From: Peptococcus niger
GTDB lineage: Bacteria > Bacillota > Peptococcia > Peptococcales > Peptococcaceae
Length of the DNA: 47,694 nucleotides
NCBI RefSeq assembly: GCF_900101835.1
Contig: NZ_FNAF01000013.1
Location: 1 to 47,694 of the forward strand
Direction of reading: 5' to 3'
The position numbers were made by a program, and so were the translations under genes. Within the stretch, counting starts at the first letter, position 1. Every line of letters begins with the position of its first letter. The notes under the pieces are model-generated. The model searched no databases. It saw only the letters and a program-made list of their open reading frames with translations, and was not told the DNA's origin. Positions 33,729 through 43,026 of this stretch are shown here, in pieces.

Positions 33729-35450
33729 CTAAATACGTTCCTGCTCCAACTGCCATAAGTCACGATATTCCGCCGAATGCTGAATGAGCTCCACATGTGA
33801 ACCACTGGCTAATATTTTACCATATTGAAACAGGCAAATAAAGTCAACAAGGGGTAACGTTTTTAGATCGTGACTGATCAAAATAACCGTCTTGGCCTGC
33901 GCCCAAGTCGCTAAAAATTCTTCCAGCATGCGCGAGGTGACGCCATCCAAATTGTGCAGGGGTTCATCCAAAATAACAACAGACGGATTTTGCAAAATAA
34001 TGCGCGCCAGTGCCAGGCGCTGCCGCTCACCGCCGGATAAGCGGCAGCCATTTTCCAGAATAGACGTATCCAGCCCATCTTCCCAACTGGCAACCAAGTC
34101 GTACAAGTGAACGTCTTTAAGCACTTGCCAAAGCTCTGCGTCATTTGCTTGAGGATCGGCCAACCGCAAATTATCCCGCAAGCTTGTATTAAAAAAGGAT
34201 GGCGTTTGTTCCAAGTAACCGATGTGCTGACGCAGGCAGGTTTCGTCGATGTCATCCAAAGGCACACCGCCGATTAAAATTTCCCCTGTATCCGGCCGCC
34301 ACAGGCGAAGCAGCAAACGCGCCAGACTGGTTTTGCCGCTGCCACTGCTGCCCACAAAGGCGACATGACGTCCATAAGTAATGGCTAGGTTAAGGCTCTT
34401 CAATACAGCCTGGTCCGCCCTATGATAATTAAAAGAAAGGTTTCTTATGTCAATATCCCAGGAAGCCGGTTTTCGCTCACCTTCTGCCGGCATATCCGCC
34501 GGTGGCTGGATCGCGGCCAGGTCTTTTGCCGCCTCTATGGACATCCAACATTCCCGAAGGGCTTGTGGCATTTGATTAACCGTTTCAAACGATGCCATGG
34601 CCACCAGGGTCAACATTGGCAACACCCAAGGCGACAGTTCACCTTGATGAACCGGCGGCAGCGTGAAAAGTAAGACCACCAGAGCCGTTTCGTGTGCCAC
34701 AAATTCCAAACCGTGAATGGCCAAGCGCTCCGTCCAAATTCCCCTGCCTTGTTCATGTAAGTCTGCTTGTGCCAGCGCATCCACCCGGTCTTGACGGTCA
34801 TCACCGCCGGCGGATGTTTGCCATTCAAACAAGCCATGCACCAGATCGCCAAAGGCATTGGACAAGGCATCCCGCAGCTGGCGACGTTTATGGTCAATTT
34901 GTATTTGCCGGCGGACCGTTGCCAGTGGCACAGCGATAACGGAAAGGAGTAAAGCCCCTGCTAGAAAAGCGCCAGCCGCCGGAACGAAGAGAGCCGTATA
35001 ACCAGCAACACCTAGAATTACAAGGGCAGTGCCCAAGGGTAGGGATACCACCCGCAAATAAAAGAATTTCAGGATTTCCACATCGCCAATCAACCGATTG
35101 TACAGTTTGCCTTCAGAGTACCCTTGTACGCAGTCCGGTACCAAAGGTTCCAGCCGGCGGTACAAGTCTTCCCGCAGACCGGTGAGCAAGCGAAAGGCAA
35201 GGCTATGGTTAAAAAGACGTTCAGCATAGCGCAAAGCCGCCCGGGCCGTCCCGAAAAACCGTACCCCGGTAATGAGCGGCATCAAGAGCAAGAGTTCCGG
35301 CTTAAAGGCAGCCCGCGTCAGCAGGACGCCGGATGTCGCCAAGAGGCCCACATTGCCGAAAACTGTGGCCGCCACTAAAAAGGCACCGAGAAAAATCCGA
35401 TATTTCATCGGCTGCAAAAGTCCCAGTAAAAATGCCCGCGCTTCATGCAT
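33729..35450 (-). CDS. cydC: Heterodimeric thiol/heme exporter subunit CydC
   Basis: CydC (573 aa) forms with CydD an ABC transporter needed to assemble cytochrome bd. A six-helix membrane domain (about 1-315; NRLIGDVEILKFFYLRVVSLPLG is typical) is followed by the ATPase domain with GSSGSGKTSLARL, LSGGERQRLALARI and VVILDEPLHNLD. The start at 35450 has GGGAGG about 8 nt upstream and overlaps cydD by 8 nt. It lies directly before pgeF. Confidence 0.94.
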   Translation of the reverse strand: MHEARAFLLGLLQPMKYRIFLGAFLVAATVFGNVGLLATSGVLLTRAAFKPELLLLMPLITGVRFFGTARAALRYAERLFNHSLAFRLLTGLREDLYRRLEPLVPDCVQGYSEGKLYNRLIGDVEILKFFYLRVVSLPLGTALVILGVAGYTALFVPAAGAFLAGALLLSVIAVPLATVRRQIQIDHKRRQLRDALSNAFGDLVHGLFEWQTSAGGDDRQDRVDALAQADLHEQGRGIWTERLAIHGLEFVAHETALVVLLFTLPPVHQGELSPWVLPMLTLVAMASFETVNQMPQALRECWMSIEAAKDLAAIQPPADMPAEGERKPASWDIDIRNLSFNYHRADQAVLKSLNLAITYGRHVAFVGSSGSGKTSLARLLLRLWRPDTGEILIGGVPLDDIDETCLRQHIGYLEQTPSFFNTSLRDNLRLADPQANDAELWQVLKDVHLYDLVASWEDGLDTSILENGCRLSGGERQRLALARIILQNPSVVILDEPLHNLDGVTSRMLEEFLATWAQAKTVILISHDLKTLPLVDFICLFQYGKILASGSHVELIQHSAEYRDLWQLEQERI

Positions 35451-37152
35451 GTCTTTCACCTCCCACCAAGGCATAAAAAGCCCCCTTCTCTTGCATCAGC
35501 GTCCGGTAATTGCCTTGCTCAATGATACCGCCATGCGACATAACCAATACCTTATCCGCGTCGCGAATGGTGTGTAAGCGGTGCGCGATGATAAATGCCG
35601 ACCGGTCCGCCAGCAACGTTTCCAGCGCCGCCAGCACCTTTTTCTCACTCTTCAAATCCAGATGGTCTGTCGGTTCATCTAAAAAAATGGCTTCCGGCGA
35701 ACGATAAAAAACTCTGGCCAAAGCCAACAAGGCTGTTTGCCCGCCGGATAAGGTGTGTACCCCCTGTCCGACAGGGGTATCCAGCCCTTCCGGAAAGTCG
35801 GCAATAAGCGTGCTTAAACCGGCACGATCAGCAGCTTGGCGAACTTTTTCTTTATCAGCTGCCTGGCACATGGCGATGTTTTCGCCAATCGTTTCACGAA
35901 ATACATGGGGGTCTTGCGGCACAAAACCGATGGAGGGGCCCCAGTTACCGCCCTTTTCGGACAAGGGCTGGCCATTGCGTAAAATGACCCCTTCCGTTGG
36001 CCTTAAGAAACCCAAGGCCAAGTGCATGAGCGTCGTTTTCCCGCTGCCGCTGGCCCCGACAAGAGCTAATTTTTCGCCGGCATGCCAACTGAATTGAATG
36101 TTTTTGACCGCTGGTTGGTCTGCTCCCGGATACGTATAGGATACATTTTTAAATTCTAAGCTTTCAAAAGCTGTCGACAGCTGGGCCTCAGCCGGCATCA
36201 TATCCGGACGCGCCAAGAAGGCATAAATATCCTTTGCCGCTTCATCTGCATCCAAACCTGCATGAAAAAATCCGCCCAGTTCACGCATAGGTTGATAATA
36301 TTCCGGGGCCAGAAGCAAAATAAAGAGCGCCGGCAGGTAAGTTAATTCGCCGTTGACCAACCGTAGGCCAAGCCCTACGGCAACAACGGCAATAGACAGG
36401 GTTGCCGCCAGTTCCAACACCAAGGCCGATAAGAAGGCCCAGCGCTGTACCCGCAGCGTGGTGATCCGATAAGTTTCGCTCACTTGGGCAATCCGCTGCC
36501 CTTGTTGCCGGCTTCGGCCTAAAACCTTAAGGGTTTCGAGCCCGCGCAGAACATCTTGCAAGTAGGCGGCAAGGGTCAATAATTTGTCCCATTGTAAGCG
36601 CGTCATACTCTGCGTCCATTTACCGATTAAAATCATAAAAAATGGAATAAGCGGCAAGGTCACCATCAGTATAAGCCCGCTGATCCAATCACGTGGTAAA
36701 ATAAAAATCAAAAAACAGACAGGAATGGCACAAGACTTGACCAGTTGTGGCAGGTAGCTATGAAAATAAACCGCCAAACTGTCAACGCCTTCCAGATAAG
36801 TGCTCATCAACTTGCCGATTGACACCGATTGCGTTTCCAGTGGATTGGCTCGCCGTACTTTTTCCAACAAGGCCCGACGCAATTCTCCTTGAACTTTTTC
36901 GCTCAAACGCAGACCAAAATAATCTGACATTGCCCGCGCAAGAACTTTTAGTCCCAACCCGACCAAGGTCCACAACAAGTTTGCCCAGAGCGTCTGTTCA
37001 TCGGCATGGGTAAAAATAATGCCATTGATTAGTGAGGCCAGAGACCAATATTCCAACACTGTGGCAAAAGCGCCGACAAGGGCTAATAGAATGGTCCCAA
37101 CAAAAAAGCCGGGCGCTTGTTTTAATTCTTTTACTAAATTTTTATTAACCAA
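35443..37152 (-). CDS. cydD: Heterodimeric thiol/heme exporter subunit CydD
   Basis: CydD (569 aa) is the partner of CydC. The membrane domain (about 1-310) has RALLEKVRRANPLETQSVSIGKL-type coupling features, and the ATPase domain has GASGSGKTTLMHL, LSGGQTALLALARVFY and AIFLDEPTDHLDL. The start is TTG at 37152, with GGAGG 6 nt upstream; no ATG fits. A terminator-like hairpin lies just before its ribosome binding site, separating it from cydB. Confidence 0.94.
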   Translation of the reverse strand: MVNKNLVKELKQAPGFFVGTILLALVGAFATVLEYWSLASLINGIIFTHADEQTLWANLLWTLVGLGLKVLARAMSDYFGLRLSEKVQGELRRALLEKVRRANPLETQSVSIGKLMSTYLEGVDSLAVYFHSYLPQLVKSCAIPVCFLIFILPRDWISGLILMVTLPLIPFFMILIGKWTQSMTRLQWDKLLTLAAYLQDVLRGLETLKVLGRSRQQGQRIAQVSETYRITTLRVQRWAFLSALVLELAATLSIAVVAVGLGLRLVNGELTYLPALFILLLAPEYYQPMRELGGFFHAGLDADEAAKDIYAFLARPDMMPAEAQLSTAFESLEFKNVSYTYPGADQPAVKNIQFSWHAGEKLALVGASGSGKTTLMHLALGFLRPTEGVILRNGQPLSEKGGNWGPSIGFVPQDPHVFRETIGENIAMCQAADKEKVRQAADRAGLSTLIADFPEGLDTPVGQGVHTLSGGQTALLALARVFYRSPEAIFLDEPTDHLDLKSEKKVLAALETLLADRSAFIIAHRLHTIRDADKVLVMSHGGIIEQGNYRTLMQEKGAFYALVGGERHA

Positions 37153-37164
37153 TAGAGGCCTCCG

Positions 37165-37200
37165 TCTAAAAGAAAACGACCACCCTCAGGTGGTCGTTTT
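37165..37200 (-). terminator. Hairpin terminator/attenuator between cydB and cydD
   Basis: A 12-bp perfect stem (AAAACGACCACC / GGTGGTCGTTTT) with loop CTCA is followed on the minus strand by TTTTCTTTT. It stands 7 nt after the cydB stop and just before the cydD ribosome binding site. Confidence 0.8.
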
Positions 37201-37207
37201 ACTTGCC

Positions 37208-38215
37208 TTAATAATGAACGTCTTCCTTTTTGATCCGTTTGCGGAACACGTAAAAGGACCAAGTTTGATAAGCCAACACAACCGGTACAAGGCAAATCGC
37301 TACAATGGTCATCAATTTCAGCGTATACGGACTGGATGACGCATTGTAAATATCCAAAGACCATTCAGGATTTAAAGTGGAAATCATGATGTTCGGGAAA
37401 AGCCCTGCAAAAACAGTGACCGTGGTCAATGCGATGGCCAAAGCGATGAAGATAAAGGCAATCCCATGGCGAGCCTTTAAATTGCACAATACAGAAAGAA
37501 TCATGCAAACAGCAGCGCCGGCGCAAAGAGCGAAGCAAATCGGTTTATCAAACATACCGGTGGTAAGATAAGCATACACCACCCAAAGAACCGTTGCAAC
37601 AATCATTGCAATACCCAATTTAGGCGCCAAGGCGTGTAAGCGATCCAAAACCGTCTGTTCTCCAACTTTCAGTTGCAGGTAGGTTGCGCCATGATACAGG
37701 AAGATCAGGGCAAAAACAACACCGCCAAGCACTGTAAAGGGAGACAAGAGGGTGAAGAAATTGCCTACAAATTCCATATTTTGATCAATGGGCACACCGG
37801 CAACCAGGTTTGCCACAGCAACGCCCCAAAGAACGGCTGAGAGCAAGGAGGTCACTGAGATAACTTTATCCCAGTTGTTGCGCCAGCTGCTTTCCGCTCT
37901 TTTAGACCGGAATTCAATGCCGCAAGCGCGTAAAATTAGGCAGACAAGAATCAGGAACAGGGCCAGGTAAAAGCCGCTGAACAAGGTGGCATACACATGC
38001 GGAAAAGCTGCAAAGATAGCCCCACCGGCTGTGATCAGCCACACTTCATTTCCATCCCAGAAAGGCCCAATGGTGTTTAATACCACGCGTTTTTCCTCAT
38101 CGGTCTTACCGACAATGGGAATCAAGGCGCCGACACCGTAATCAAACCCTTCCAGGAAGAAGAATCCGATGAATAGAACGGTAACGAGAATAAACCAAAT
38201 GATATTTAAATCCAC
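37208..38215 (-). CDS. cydB: Cytochrome bd ubiquinol/menaquinol oxidase subunit II
   Basis: CydB (335 aa) is the second subunit of the bd oxidase that reduces oxygen to water with quinol electrons. FFFLEGFDYGVGALIP at the N-terminus, GPFWDGNEVWLITAGGAIFAAFP and the eight or nine hydrophobic segments fit the family. It starts with GTG at 38215, with GAGGAGGG 7 nt upstream, and overlaps cydA by 10 nt. Confidence 0.96.
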   Translation of the reverse strand: MDLNIIWFILVTVLFIGFFFLEGFDYGVGALIPIVGKTDEEKRVVLNTIGPFWDGNEVWLITAGGAIFAAFPHVYATLFSGFYLALFLILVCLILRACGIEFRSKRAESSWRNNWDKVISVTSLLSAVLWGVAVANLVAGVPIDQNMEFVGNFFTLLSPFTVLGGVVFALIFLYHGATYLQLKVGEQTVLDRLHALAPKLGIAMIVATVLWVVYAYLTTGMFDKPICFALCAGAAVCMILSVLCNLKARHGIAFIFIALAIALTTVTVFAGLFPNIMISTLNPEWSLDIYNASSSPYTLKLMTIVAICLVPVVLAYQTWSFYVFRKRIKKEDVHY

Positions 38216-39609
38216 AATGAGCCCTCCTCTTTTGCCATAGGTTCTTTGGCTTCATCGTCAATTTTTTTCGCATATTTTACAATAAGCTTCACGTCAATAA
38301 TTGCCAATACCAGGTAAAGCAGGGTAAAGCCAACCAAGGTAATGAGCACATATGCGTCCGGCATCGCTGTGGAAACAGCGTCTTCGGTTTTCTGCAAGCC
38401 ATATACGATCCAAGGCTGACGGCCCATTTCAGCAATCAACCATCCGAAAGTGTTGGCCAGATAAGGCAGGGCCATCGCCGGAAGCAGGATCTTATAGAGG
38501 ACATTCACCGCGCCGCCGGCGTGATATTTCTTCCGCCAAGCGACAAGCAAGGCCAAGAGCGCCAGCAAGACCATGACACTACCGGCACCAACCATGATGC
38601 GGAAACTCCAGAACATGCTGAAAACATCCGGAATATAGTTGCCGTCACCATATTGGGCGACATATTGTTCTTGCAGGTTGTTGATCCCTTTAACTTCTGA
38701 ATTGAAATCATTATTGGCCATAAAGGACAACATCTTAGGAAGCCCAATTTCAGTCGTATTCATGCCGTTTTCTTGATCAATACCGGCAAAGAGTGCTAAG
38801 GGGGCACCTTCCGTATCTTCCCATAAAGCTTCCATAGCAGCCAACTTCATCGGTTTTTCCTGACCTAAGTACTGGGTCTGGACGTGACCGACACCGGCCA
38901 CAGCCAAGGAAGCAATGATGGCTACAACAGCAGCTAATTTAAAAGATGATTGGAACACCGGCTTATATTGACCCTTGGCCAAGTGGTAAGCGCTGATGCC
39001 CAGGACAAAGAAAGCGGCAGTGCAGAGACCAGCAGTAAAAACATGTGGAAATTGGTGAAGCACGTAGGGGTTTGTGATGACTTCGGAGAAGCTTGACATT
39101 TCTGCCCGCTCCATTCCATTGTCTTGAGTGACAATCTGATAACCGACCGGATTTTGCATGAAAGAGTTGGCAATCAAAATCCAAACGGCGGACAAGTTGG
39201 AAGCAAAAGCCACCAACCAAATGCAAAGGCAATGAATTTTTTTCGGCAACCGATCCCAACCAAAGACCCAAATGCCGATAAACGTCGATTCAATAAAGAA
39301 AGCCGCCAGCGCTTCAATGGCCAACGGAGCACCAAAAATATCCCCCATAAAGCGGGCATATCCGGACCAGTTCATCCCAAACTGGAATTCCTGTACCAGC
39401 CCGGTGGCAACCCCTAATACAAAGTTAATAATAAATAACTTACCCCAAAATTTCGTCATGGTTTTGTATTTAGGGTCTCCGGTGCGCACATACTTGGTTT
39501 GCATCAAGGCAATCATAATCGGCAGTCCCATGGTTAAGGGGACAAACAAGAAATGATACACCGTTGTGACCGCAAATTGCCAGCGTGCCAACAACAACTG
39601 TTCAAACAT
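38206..39609 (-). CDS. cydA: Cytochrome bd ubiquinol/menaquinol oxidase subunit I
   Basis: CydA (467 aa) carries the heme b558, b595 and d sites. ARWQFAVTTVYHFLFVPLTMG contains His19, the heme b595/d axial ligand position. GLVQEFQFGMNWSGYARFMGDIFGAPLAIEAL, EKPMKLAAMEALW and EMGRQPWIVYGLQKTEDAVS are classic motifs. The quinol-binding Q loop is the short form. GGGAGG precedes the ATG. With cydB and cydDC it forms a complete set for synthesis and assembly, suggesting respiration at low oxygen or oxygen removal. Confidence 0.97.
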   Translation of the reverse strand: MFEQLLLARWQFAVTTVYHFLFVPLTMGLPIMIALMQTKYVRTGDPKYKTMTKFWGKLFIINFVLGVATGLVQEFQFGMNWSGYARFMGDIFGAPLAIEALAAFFIESTFIGIWVFGWDRLPKKIHCLCIWLVAFASNLSAVWILIANSFMQNPVGYQIVTQDNGMERAEMSSFSEVITNPYVLHQFPHVFTAGLCTAAFFVLGISAYHLAKGQYKPVFQSSFKLAAVVAIIASLAVAGVGHVQTQYLGQEKPMKLAAMEALWEDTEGAPLALFAGIDQENGMNTTEIGLPKMLSFMANNDFNSEVKGINNLQEQYVAQYGDGNYIPDVFSMFWSFRIMVGAGSVMVLLALLALLVAWRKKYHAGGAVNVLYKILLPAMALPYLANTFGWLIAEMGRQPWIVYGLQKTEDAVSTAMPDAYVLITLVGFTLLYLVLAIIDVKLIVKYAKKIDDEAKEPMAKEEGSLWI

Positions 39610-39685
39610 AAACTAACCTCCCTTTAATTTGGAACGCAACCGTCCAACCGCGCCCCTACACGAGGCCAAACGGCATTGTTCTTTT

Positions 39686-39715
39686 AATATAACCCGCATT
39701 GTCACTTTTACTCAA
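39686..39715 (-). promoter_or_regulatory. Promoter of cydA
   Basis: TTGAGT (39715-39710), an 18-nt spacer and TATATT (39691-39686) on the minus strand. The -35 overlaps the stop codon of the phosphoesterase gene. The leader is about 70 nt. Confidence 0.5.
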
Positions 39716-40437
39716 TACCAATTATAAATATTTTGCGGAGAAAAATCAAGATAATCTGACGAAACTAATTGAAATTTCGTCGAATTCATTAAAATCGGTT
39801 CAAATGAGGCACAATCATCCCCATGAAGATGGCCATAAACACAATAATTCACCTGATATTTTTGTAAAATATCCGTAAAAATGCTGGGCACCCCCGGCCG
39901 TTTAAAGGGGGGAAAGTGCAATAAGGCAAATCGCACGCTTGCATCTTGTGGAAATTTTGATAAGCTGGCTTCCAAGCGCATGGCCTCACGGCGCATCATT
40001 TTTTCCTGATGATGCCCCCCTTCCTGGTCAAAGAAGCTCCAGCCCCGGCTACCCCCGAAAGCCATTCCTTGGATACAAACCGCATCATTATGAATGATCT
40101 GCACCCCCGGCGGTAATTTTTCGCGAAGCCGCCCAATGCTCTGCCACCAATTGTCATGATTGCCGCGGCCAAGTATTTTTTGCCCCGGGAGGGCCGCCAG
40201 CCATTCAAGCGTCGGCAAAGCATCTTCCGGTTTGTTTCCCCAGCAAATATCACCGGGAATGAGGACGATGTCCTCAGGCCCCACCGCCAGGCGCCAGGCA
40301 TTTTCAATCTGTTCGGCATGGTCTTGCCAAAAATCGCCAAAAATATCCATCGGTTTTGCCAATTCCGGCCTCAAGCCAATGGACAAATGCAAGTCACCAA
40401 TAGCCCATACCGATCGCACTGGTTTTGACGTCGTCAA
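39712..40437 (-). CDS. Calcineurin-type metallophosphoesterase
   Basis: This protein (about 241 aa) has the metallophosphoesterase metal motifs in order: AIGDLHLS (D-x-H), LIPGDICWG (GD), GRGNHDNWW (GNHD), LLHFPPF (H) and YGHLHGDD (GHxH). The substrate is unknown; it resembles conserved YpbG/YkoQ-like phosphoesterases of Bacillota. The start is uncertain. TTG 40437 has AAAGGA 8 nt upstream and gives a usual N-terminus; ATG 40482 or 40476 would add 13-15 residues without a clear site. The upstream region overlaps the uppP promoter. No terminator separates it from cydA. Confidence 0.85.
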   Translation of the reverse strand: MTTSKPVRSVWAIGDLHLSIGLRPELAKPMDIFGDFWQDHAEQIENAWRLAVGPEDIVLIPGDICWGNKPEDALPTLEWLAALPGQKILGRGNHDNWWQSIGRLREKLPPGVQIIHNDAVCIQGMAFGGSRGWSFFDQEGGHHQEKMMRREAMRLEASLSKFPQDASVRFALLHFPPFKRPGVPSIFTDILQKYQVNYCVYGHLHGDDCASFEPILMNSTKFQLVSSDYLDFSPQNIYNWY

Positions 40438-40459
40438 TACAATATTCCTTTCTAACCTC

Positions 40460-40488
40460 TTGAACAGAAATGGCATATCCATTAAAAT
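40460..40488 (+). promoter_or_regulatory. Promoter of uppP
   Basis: TTGAAC (40460-40465), a 17-nt spacer and TAAAAT (40483-40488) lie 34 nt before the GTG start. Confidence 0.65.
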
Positions 40489-40522
40489 GAGCGTATTGTC
40501 ATTGCCATTTAGGAGGAAAAAC

Positions 40523-41344
40523 GTGAGTATTATTGAATTGGTAAAAATATTAATTCTCGGTATCGTCGAAGGGATTACCGAATGGCTCCCCATTTCCAGT
40601 ACCGGACACATGATCTTAGTTGAGGAATTCATTAAGTTGAACGTTTCCCGGGAGTTTTGGGAAATGTTTTTGGTGGTCATTCAGCTGGGGGCAATCATGG
40701 CCGTCGTCGTCCTTTATTTTGATAAGCTCAACCCCTGGGCAAGGCGTAAAACCGCCATTGAAAAACGGGCGACCTTCAGCCTGTGGGGAAAAACCTTGGT
40801 CGGCTGTTTGCCGGCTGCGGTCATTGGCCTCCCGCTCAACGACTGGATGGAAGCACATTTTTTTAATGCCACGGTCGTTTCAATTGCCCTGATTGCTTAC
40901 GGGATTGTTTTCATCGTGATTGAACGGCGCCATCAAAACAAGGCCTTTAAAATCCAATCTTTTTCCGACCTCAGCTATAAAACAGTGGTCGCCATCGGCT
41001 TTTTCCAAGTGCTGTCCCTTATCCCGGGCACGTCCCGGTCGGGCTCGACCATTATCGGCGGGATGCTTTGCGGCACCTCTCGCTTCATTGCCACAGAATT
41101 CTCCTTTTTCATGAGCATCCCCGTGATGTTTGGGGCCAGCTTACTGAAATTGGTAAAATTCGGTTTTGACTTTACTGCCGTAGAAGTTATTTACCTGCTC
41201 TTCGGTATGGTCGTGGCTTTTGTGGTCTCCATACTGGCCATTAAATTCCTATTGAATTACCTGAAACGAAATGACTTTAAGGCCTTCGGCTATTATCGCA
41301 TCGTGCTGGGCCTCATCGTTTTAGGCTACTTCTATTTCATATAA
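40523..41344 (+). CDS. uppP: Undecaprenyl-diphosphate phosphatase UppP (BacA)
   Basis: UppP (273 aa) dephosphorylates undecaprenyl diphosphate to recycle the wall lipid carrier; high dosage is linked to bacitracin tolerance in other bacteria. [20 protein letters not shown] and [16 protein letters not shown] are the two conserved active-site motifs, and about eight hydrophobic segments are present. The start is GTG at 40523, with AGGAGG 6 nt upstream; the frame is open far upstream but that part lies antisense to the phosphoesterase gene. Confidence 0.96.
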   Translation: MSIIELVKILILGIVEGITEWLPISSTGHMILVEEFIKLNVSREFWEMFLVVIQLGAIMAVVVLYFDKLNPWARRKTAIEKRATFSLWGKTLVGCLPAAVIGLPLNDWMEAHFFNATVVSIALIAYGIVFIVIERRHQNKAFKIQSFSDLSYKTVVAIGFFQVLSLIPGTSRSGSTIIGGMLCGTSRFIATEFSFFMSIPVMFGASLLKLVKFGFDFTAVEVIYLLFGMVVAFVVSILAIKFLLNYLKRNDFKAFGYYRIVLGLIVLGYFYFI

Positions 41345-41368
41345 GACGACAATTGCTTAGCCCAGCTT

Positions 41369-41398
41369 GCCTGATGATTTTATCATCGGGCTTTTTTT
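41369..41398 (+). terminator. Terminator of uppP
   Basis: A 10-bp stem (GCCTGATGAT / ATCATCGGGC, one G-U) with loop TTT is followed by seven T. It touches the end of the convergent glucosaminidase gene. Confidence 0.85.
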
Positions 41399-42053
41399 AT
41401 TGCCCATCATATTGCTTTAAATTATAGGTTTGTATCATATGGATGAGTTTTTCCGCGTAAGCCGGATCCGTAGCATACCCGCCCTGGACCAAGGCCCGTG
41501 CCGCTTCTTCCGGTGAATCGGCTTCAACAACGCCCCGATACCTTGGCAAGGTGCCCACTAAGACGGCGTAATCTTTGACTGAGTCCTCCACCGAATCATA
41601 GGCACGAAAGTTGGCCGTTACCGTGACCGACTCGCCCCCCAAGACCTCTTCCGTCTGGTAGGCCGCACTACTTTCTTGAGCAGTGCGTTTTATGCCGAAG
41701 AAGTTATGGTGGACCTTCGCTAAATCCGATTGACCAAAGCCCGATTCCAAAGCGGATTGGGCCAAAATCAAAGACGGATAGATGCCTTGCTTCCGGCCAT
41801 ACTTTTGCGCCAATGGTGCCATCTGCTCAAAATAGGCCTCATGGTTGCCGGTAAATTCTCCGGTAAATTCTATTGAAGCGCCCCTTGTTTGGTTAACATT
41901 TAAACCGATGGCTAAGGCCAAAAGGGCAAAAAACACAAGCAAAATAAAGGCCCGGCTTTTAAAAACTTGCGCATTGCGCTGTCGATAGCGCCGGTTTCTT
42001 GGAACCGCTCGCTTTGAACCACGTCGTGGACGACGGGAAGGGGTTGTCACCAT
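41397..42053 (-). CDS. Membrane-anchored glucosaminidase (LytG/FlgJ-like)
   Basis: This 218-aa protein has a very basic cytoplasmic N-terminus (about 1-30, rich in Arg), one TM helix (FILLVFFALLALAIGLNV, about 35-55) and an extracellular glucosaminidase domain. LILAQSALESGFGQSDLAK contains the likely catalytic Glu, followed by NFFGIKR and YATDPAYAEKLIHMI. It probably cleaves glycan strands during wall growth. The ATG at 42053 has AGGAGG 5 nt upstream. It lies downstream of rnhB with a gap of about 200 nt. Confidence 0.85.
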   Translation of the reverse strand: MVTTPSRRPRRGSKRAVPRNRRYRQRNAQVFKSRAFILLVFFALLALAIGLNVNQTRGASIEFTGEFTGNHEAYFEQMAPLAQKYGRKQGIYPSLILAQSALESGFGQSDLAKVHHNFFGIKRTAQESSAAYQTEEVLGGESVTVTANFRAYDSVEDSVKDYAVLVGTLPRYRGVVEADSPEEAARALVQGGYATDPAYAEKLIHMIQTYNLKQYDGQ

Positions 42054-42127
42054 AGGCACCTCCTATTATCTTTATTGTACCCTATTGCCGGCTTTTACAA
42101 AAGCCCCGCCTTCACCCTGAGAAAGTC

Positions 42128-42210
42128 GGTAATCGCCTATAGCTGGATAAGGGCGATTGTAGCCTATTGGCTTACAGGCGATAAGTCTTTTTTACTGGCA
42201 ATCTGCTTGC
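42128..42210. repeat. Cluster of alternative inverted repeats between rnhB and the glucosaminidase gene
   Basis: AATCGCC near 42133 can pair either with GGCGATT about 20 nt downstream or with AGGCGAT about 45 nt downstream. A short AGCC/GGCT hairpin lies between. The stretch has no supported gene; a 64-codon plus-strand frame through it lacks a ribosome binding site. Confidence 0.4.
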
Positions 42211-42252
42211 TGGTCACCAACAAGCGACGCTTTTCAAGGGCCATCATGCCTT

Positions 42253-43026
42253 TTACTGAAACAATTTAAAAGACTTCCGATGACAGGGAGACGGTCCATA
42301 CCGACGAATGGCGGCATAATGGTCTGCGGTACCATACCCTTTATGCTGGGCAAATCCATATTGGGGATAGCTTTGATCCAGCTTTAACATTAAGGCATCC
42401 CTATGCACCTTTGCCAAAATAGAGGCCGCTGCAATGGAAGCACTTTTAGCATCCCCGCCAATGACATTTTTCTGCCGATACTTTCCGTCAACTCGATTCG
42501 TTCCGTCAACCAGCACAATCGAAAAATCCCCCAAAGCCGCCAAGGCACGATTCATTGCCAATTCGGCTGCATGTAAAATATTAAGCCGATCAATCTCAGC
42601 CTCTGAAACCTCGCCAATGGCATAAGACAAGGCCGCTGCCCGTATCCGTGCCGCCAAAGCCTCTCTTTTAGAGGCATTTATTTTTTTAGAATCGTTTAGT
42701 CCGGGCAAAAATAAATTATCCGGCAAAATCACCGCCGCCGCCACAACCGGCCCTGCCAAGGGGCCCCGACCGGCCTCATCGGTGCCGGCTATACGGCAAT
42801 ACCCGTCTGCCTGAAGCGCTCTTTCAATCTGCCACATATGTGCCAACCGCTCTTCTTCCATGGCAACCTTCTGCAACCGACGCTCAATTTGCTCTGCCAA
42901 GGCTTGAATGCCCTTGCGCTCATCGGCGCGCAATATGGGTATCCATGCCTTTTGTTCCGCAAGCGATAAGTCTGAAAGCTGGTTTTTAACCGCCATGACC
43001 GATTTTTTACTGATATTTATTTCCAC
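42253..43026 (-). CDS. rnhB: Ribonuclease HII
   Basis: RNase HII (257 aa) removes ribonucleotides misincorporated in DNA and RNA in hybrids. The catalytic motif GTDEAGRGPLAGPVVAAAV (D-E) is followed by LNDSKKINASKREAL, VDGTNRVD and KVHRDALM with the later acidic residues. An N-terminal extension of about 75 residues precedes the core, as in Bacillus homologues. The GTG start at 43026 has GGAGG upstream and overlaps dinB by 10 nt; ATG at 42996 is an alternative. Confidence 0.95.
   Translation of the reverse strand: MEINISKKSVMAVKNQLSDLSLAEQKAWIPILRADERKGIQALAEQIERRLQKVAMEEERLAHMWQIERALQADGYCRIAGTDEAGRGPLAGPVVAAAVILPDNLFLPGLNDSKKINASKREALAARIRAAALSYAIGEVSEAEIDRLNILHAAELAMNRALAALGDFSIVLVDGTNRVDGKYRQKNVIGGDAKSASIAAASILAKVHRDALMLKLDQSYPQYGFAQHKGYGTADHYAAIRRYGPSPCHRKSFKLFQ

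Noticed and set aside
39686-39720. A possible Rex operator (TTGTCACTTTTACTCAA on the plus strand) at the cydA promoter
   Set aside because: Only the outer TTG/CAA bases are symmetrical; the inner positions do not match the TTGTGA-N6-TCACAA palindrome.
42075-42269. A 64-codon hydrophobic ORF on the plus strand between the glucosaminidase and rnhB genes
   Set aside because: No ribosome binding site, and it runs through inverted repeats and into rnhB antisense.
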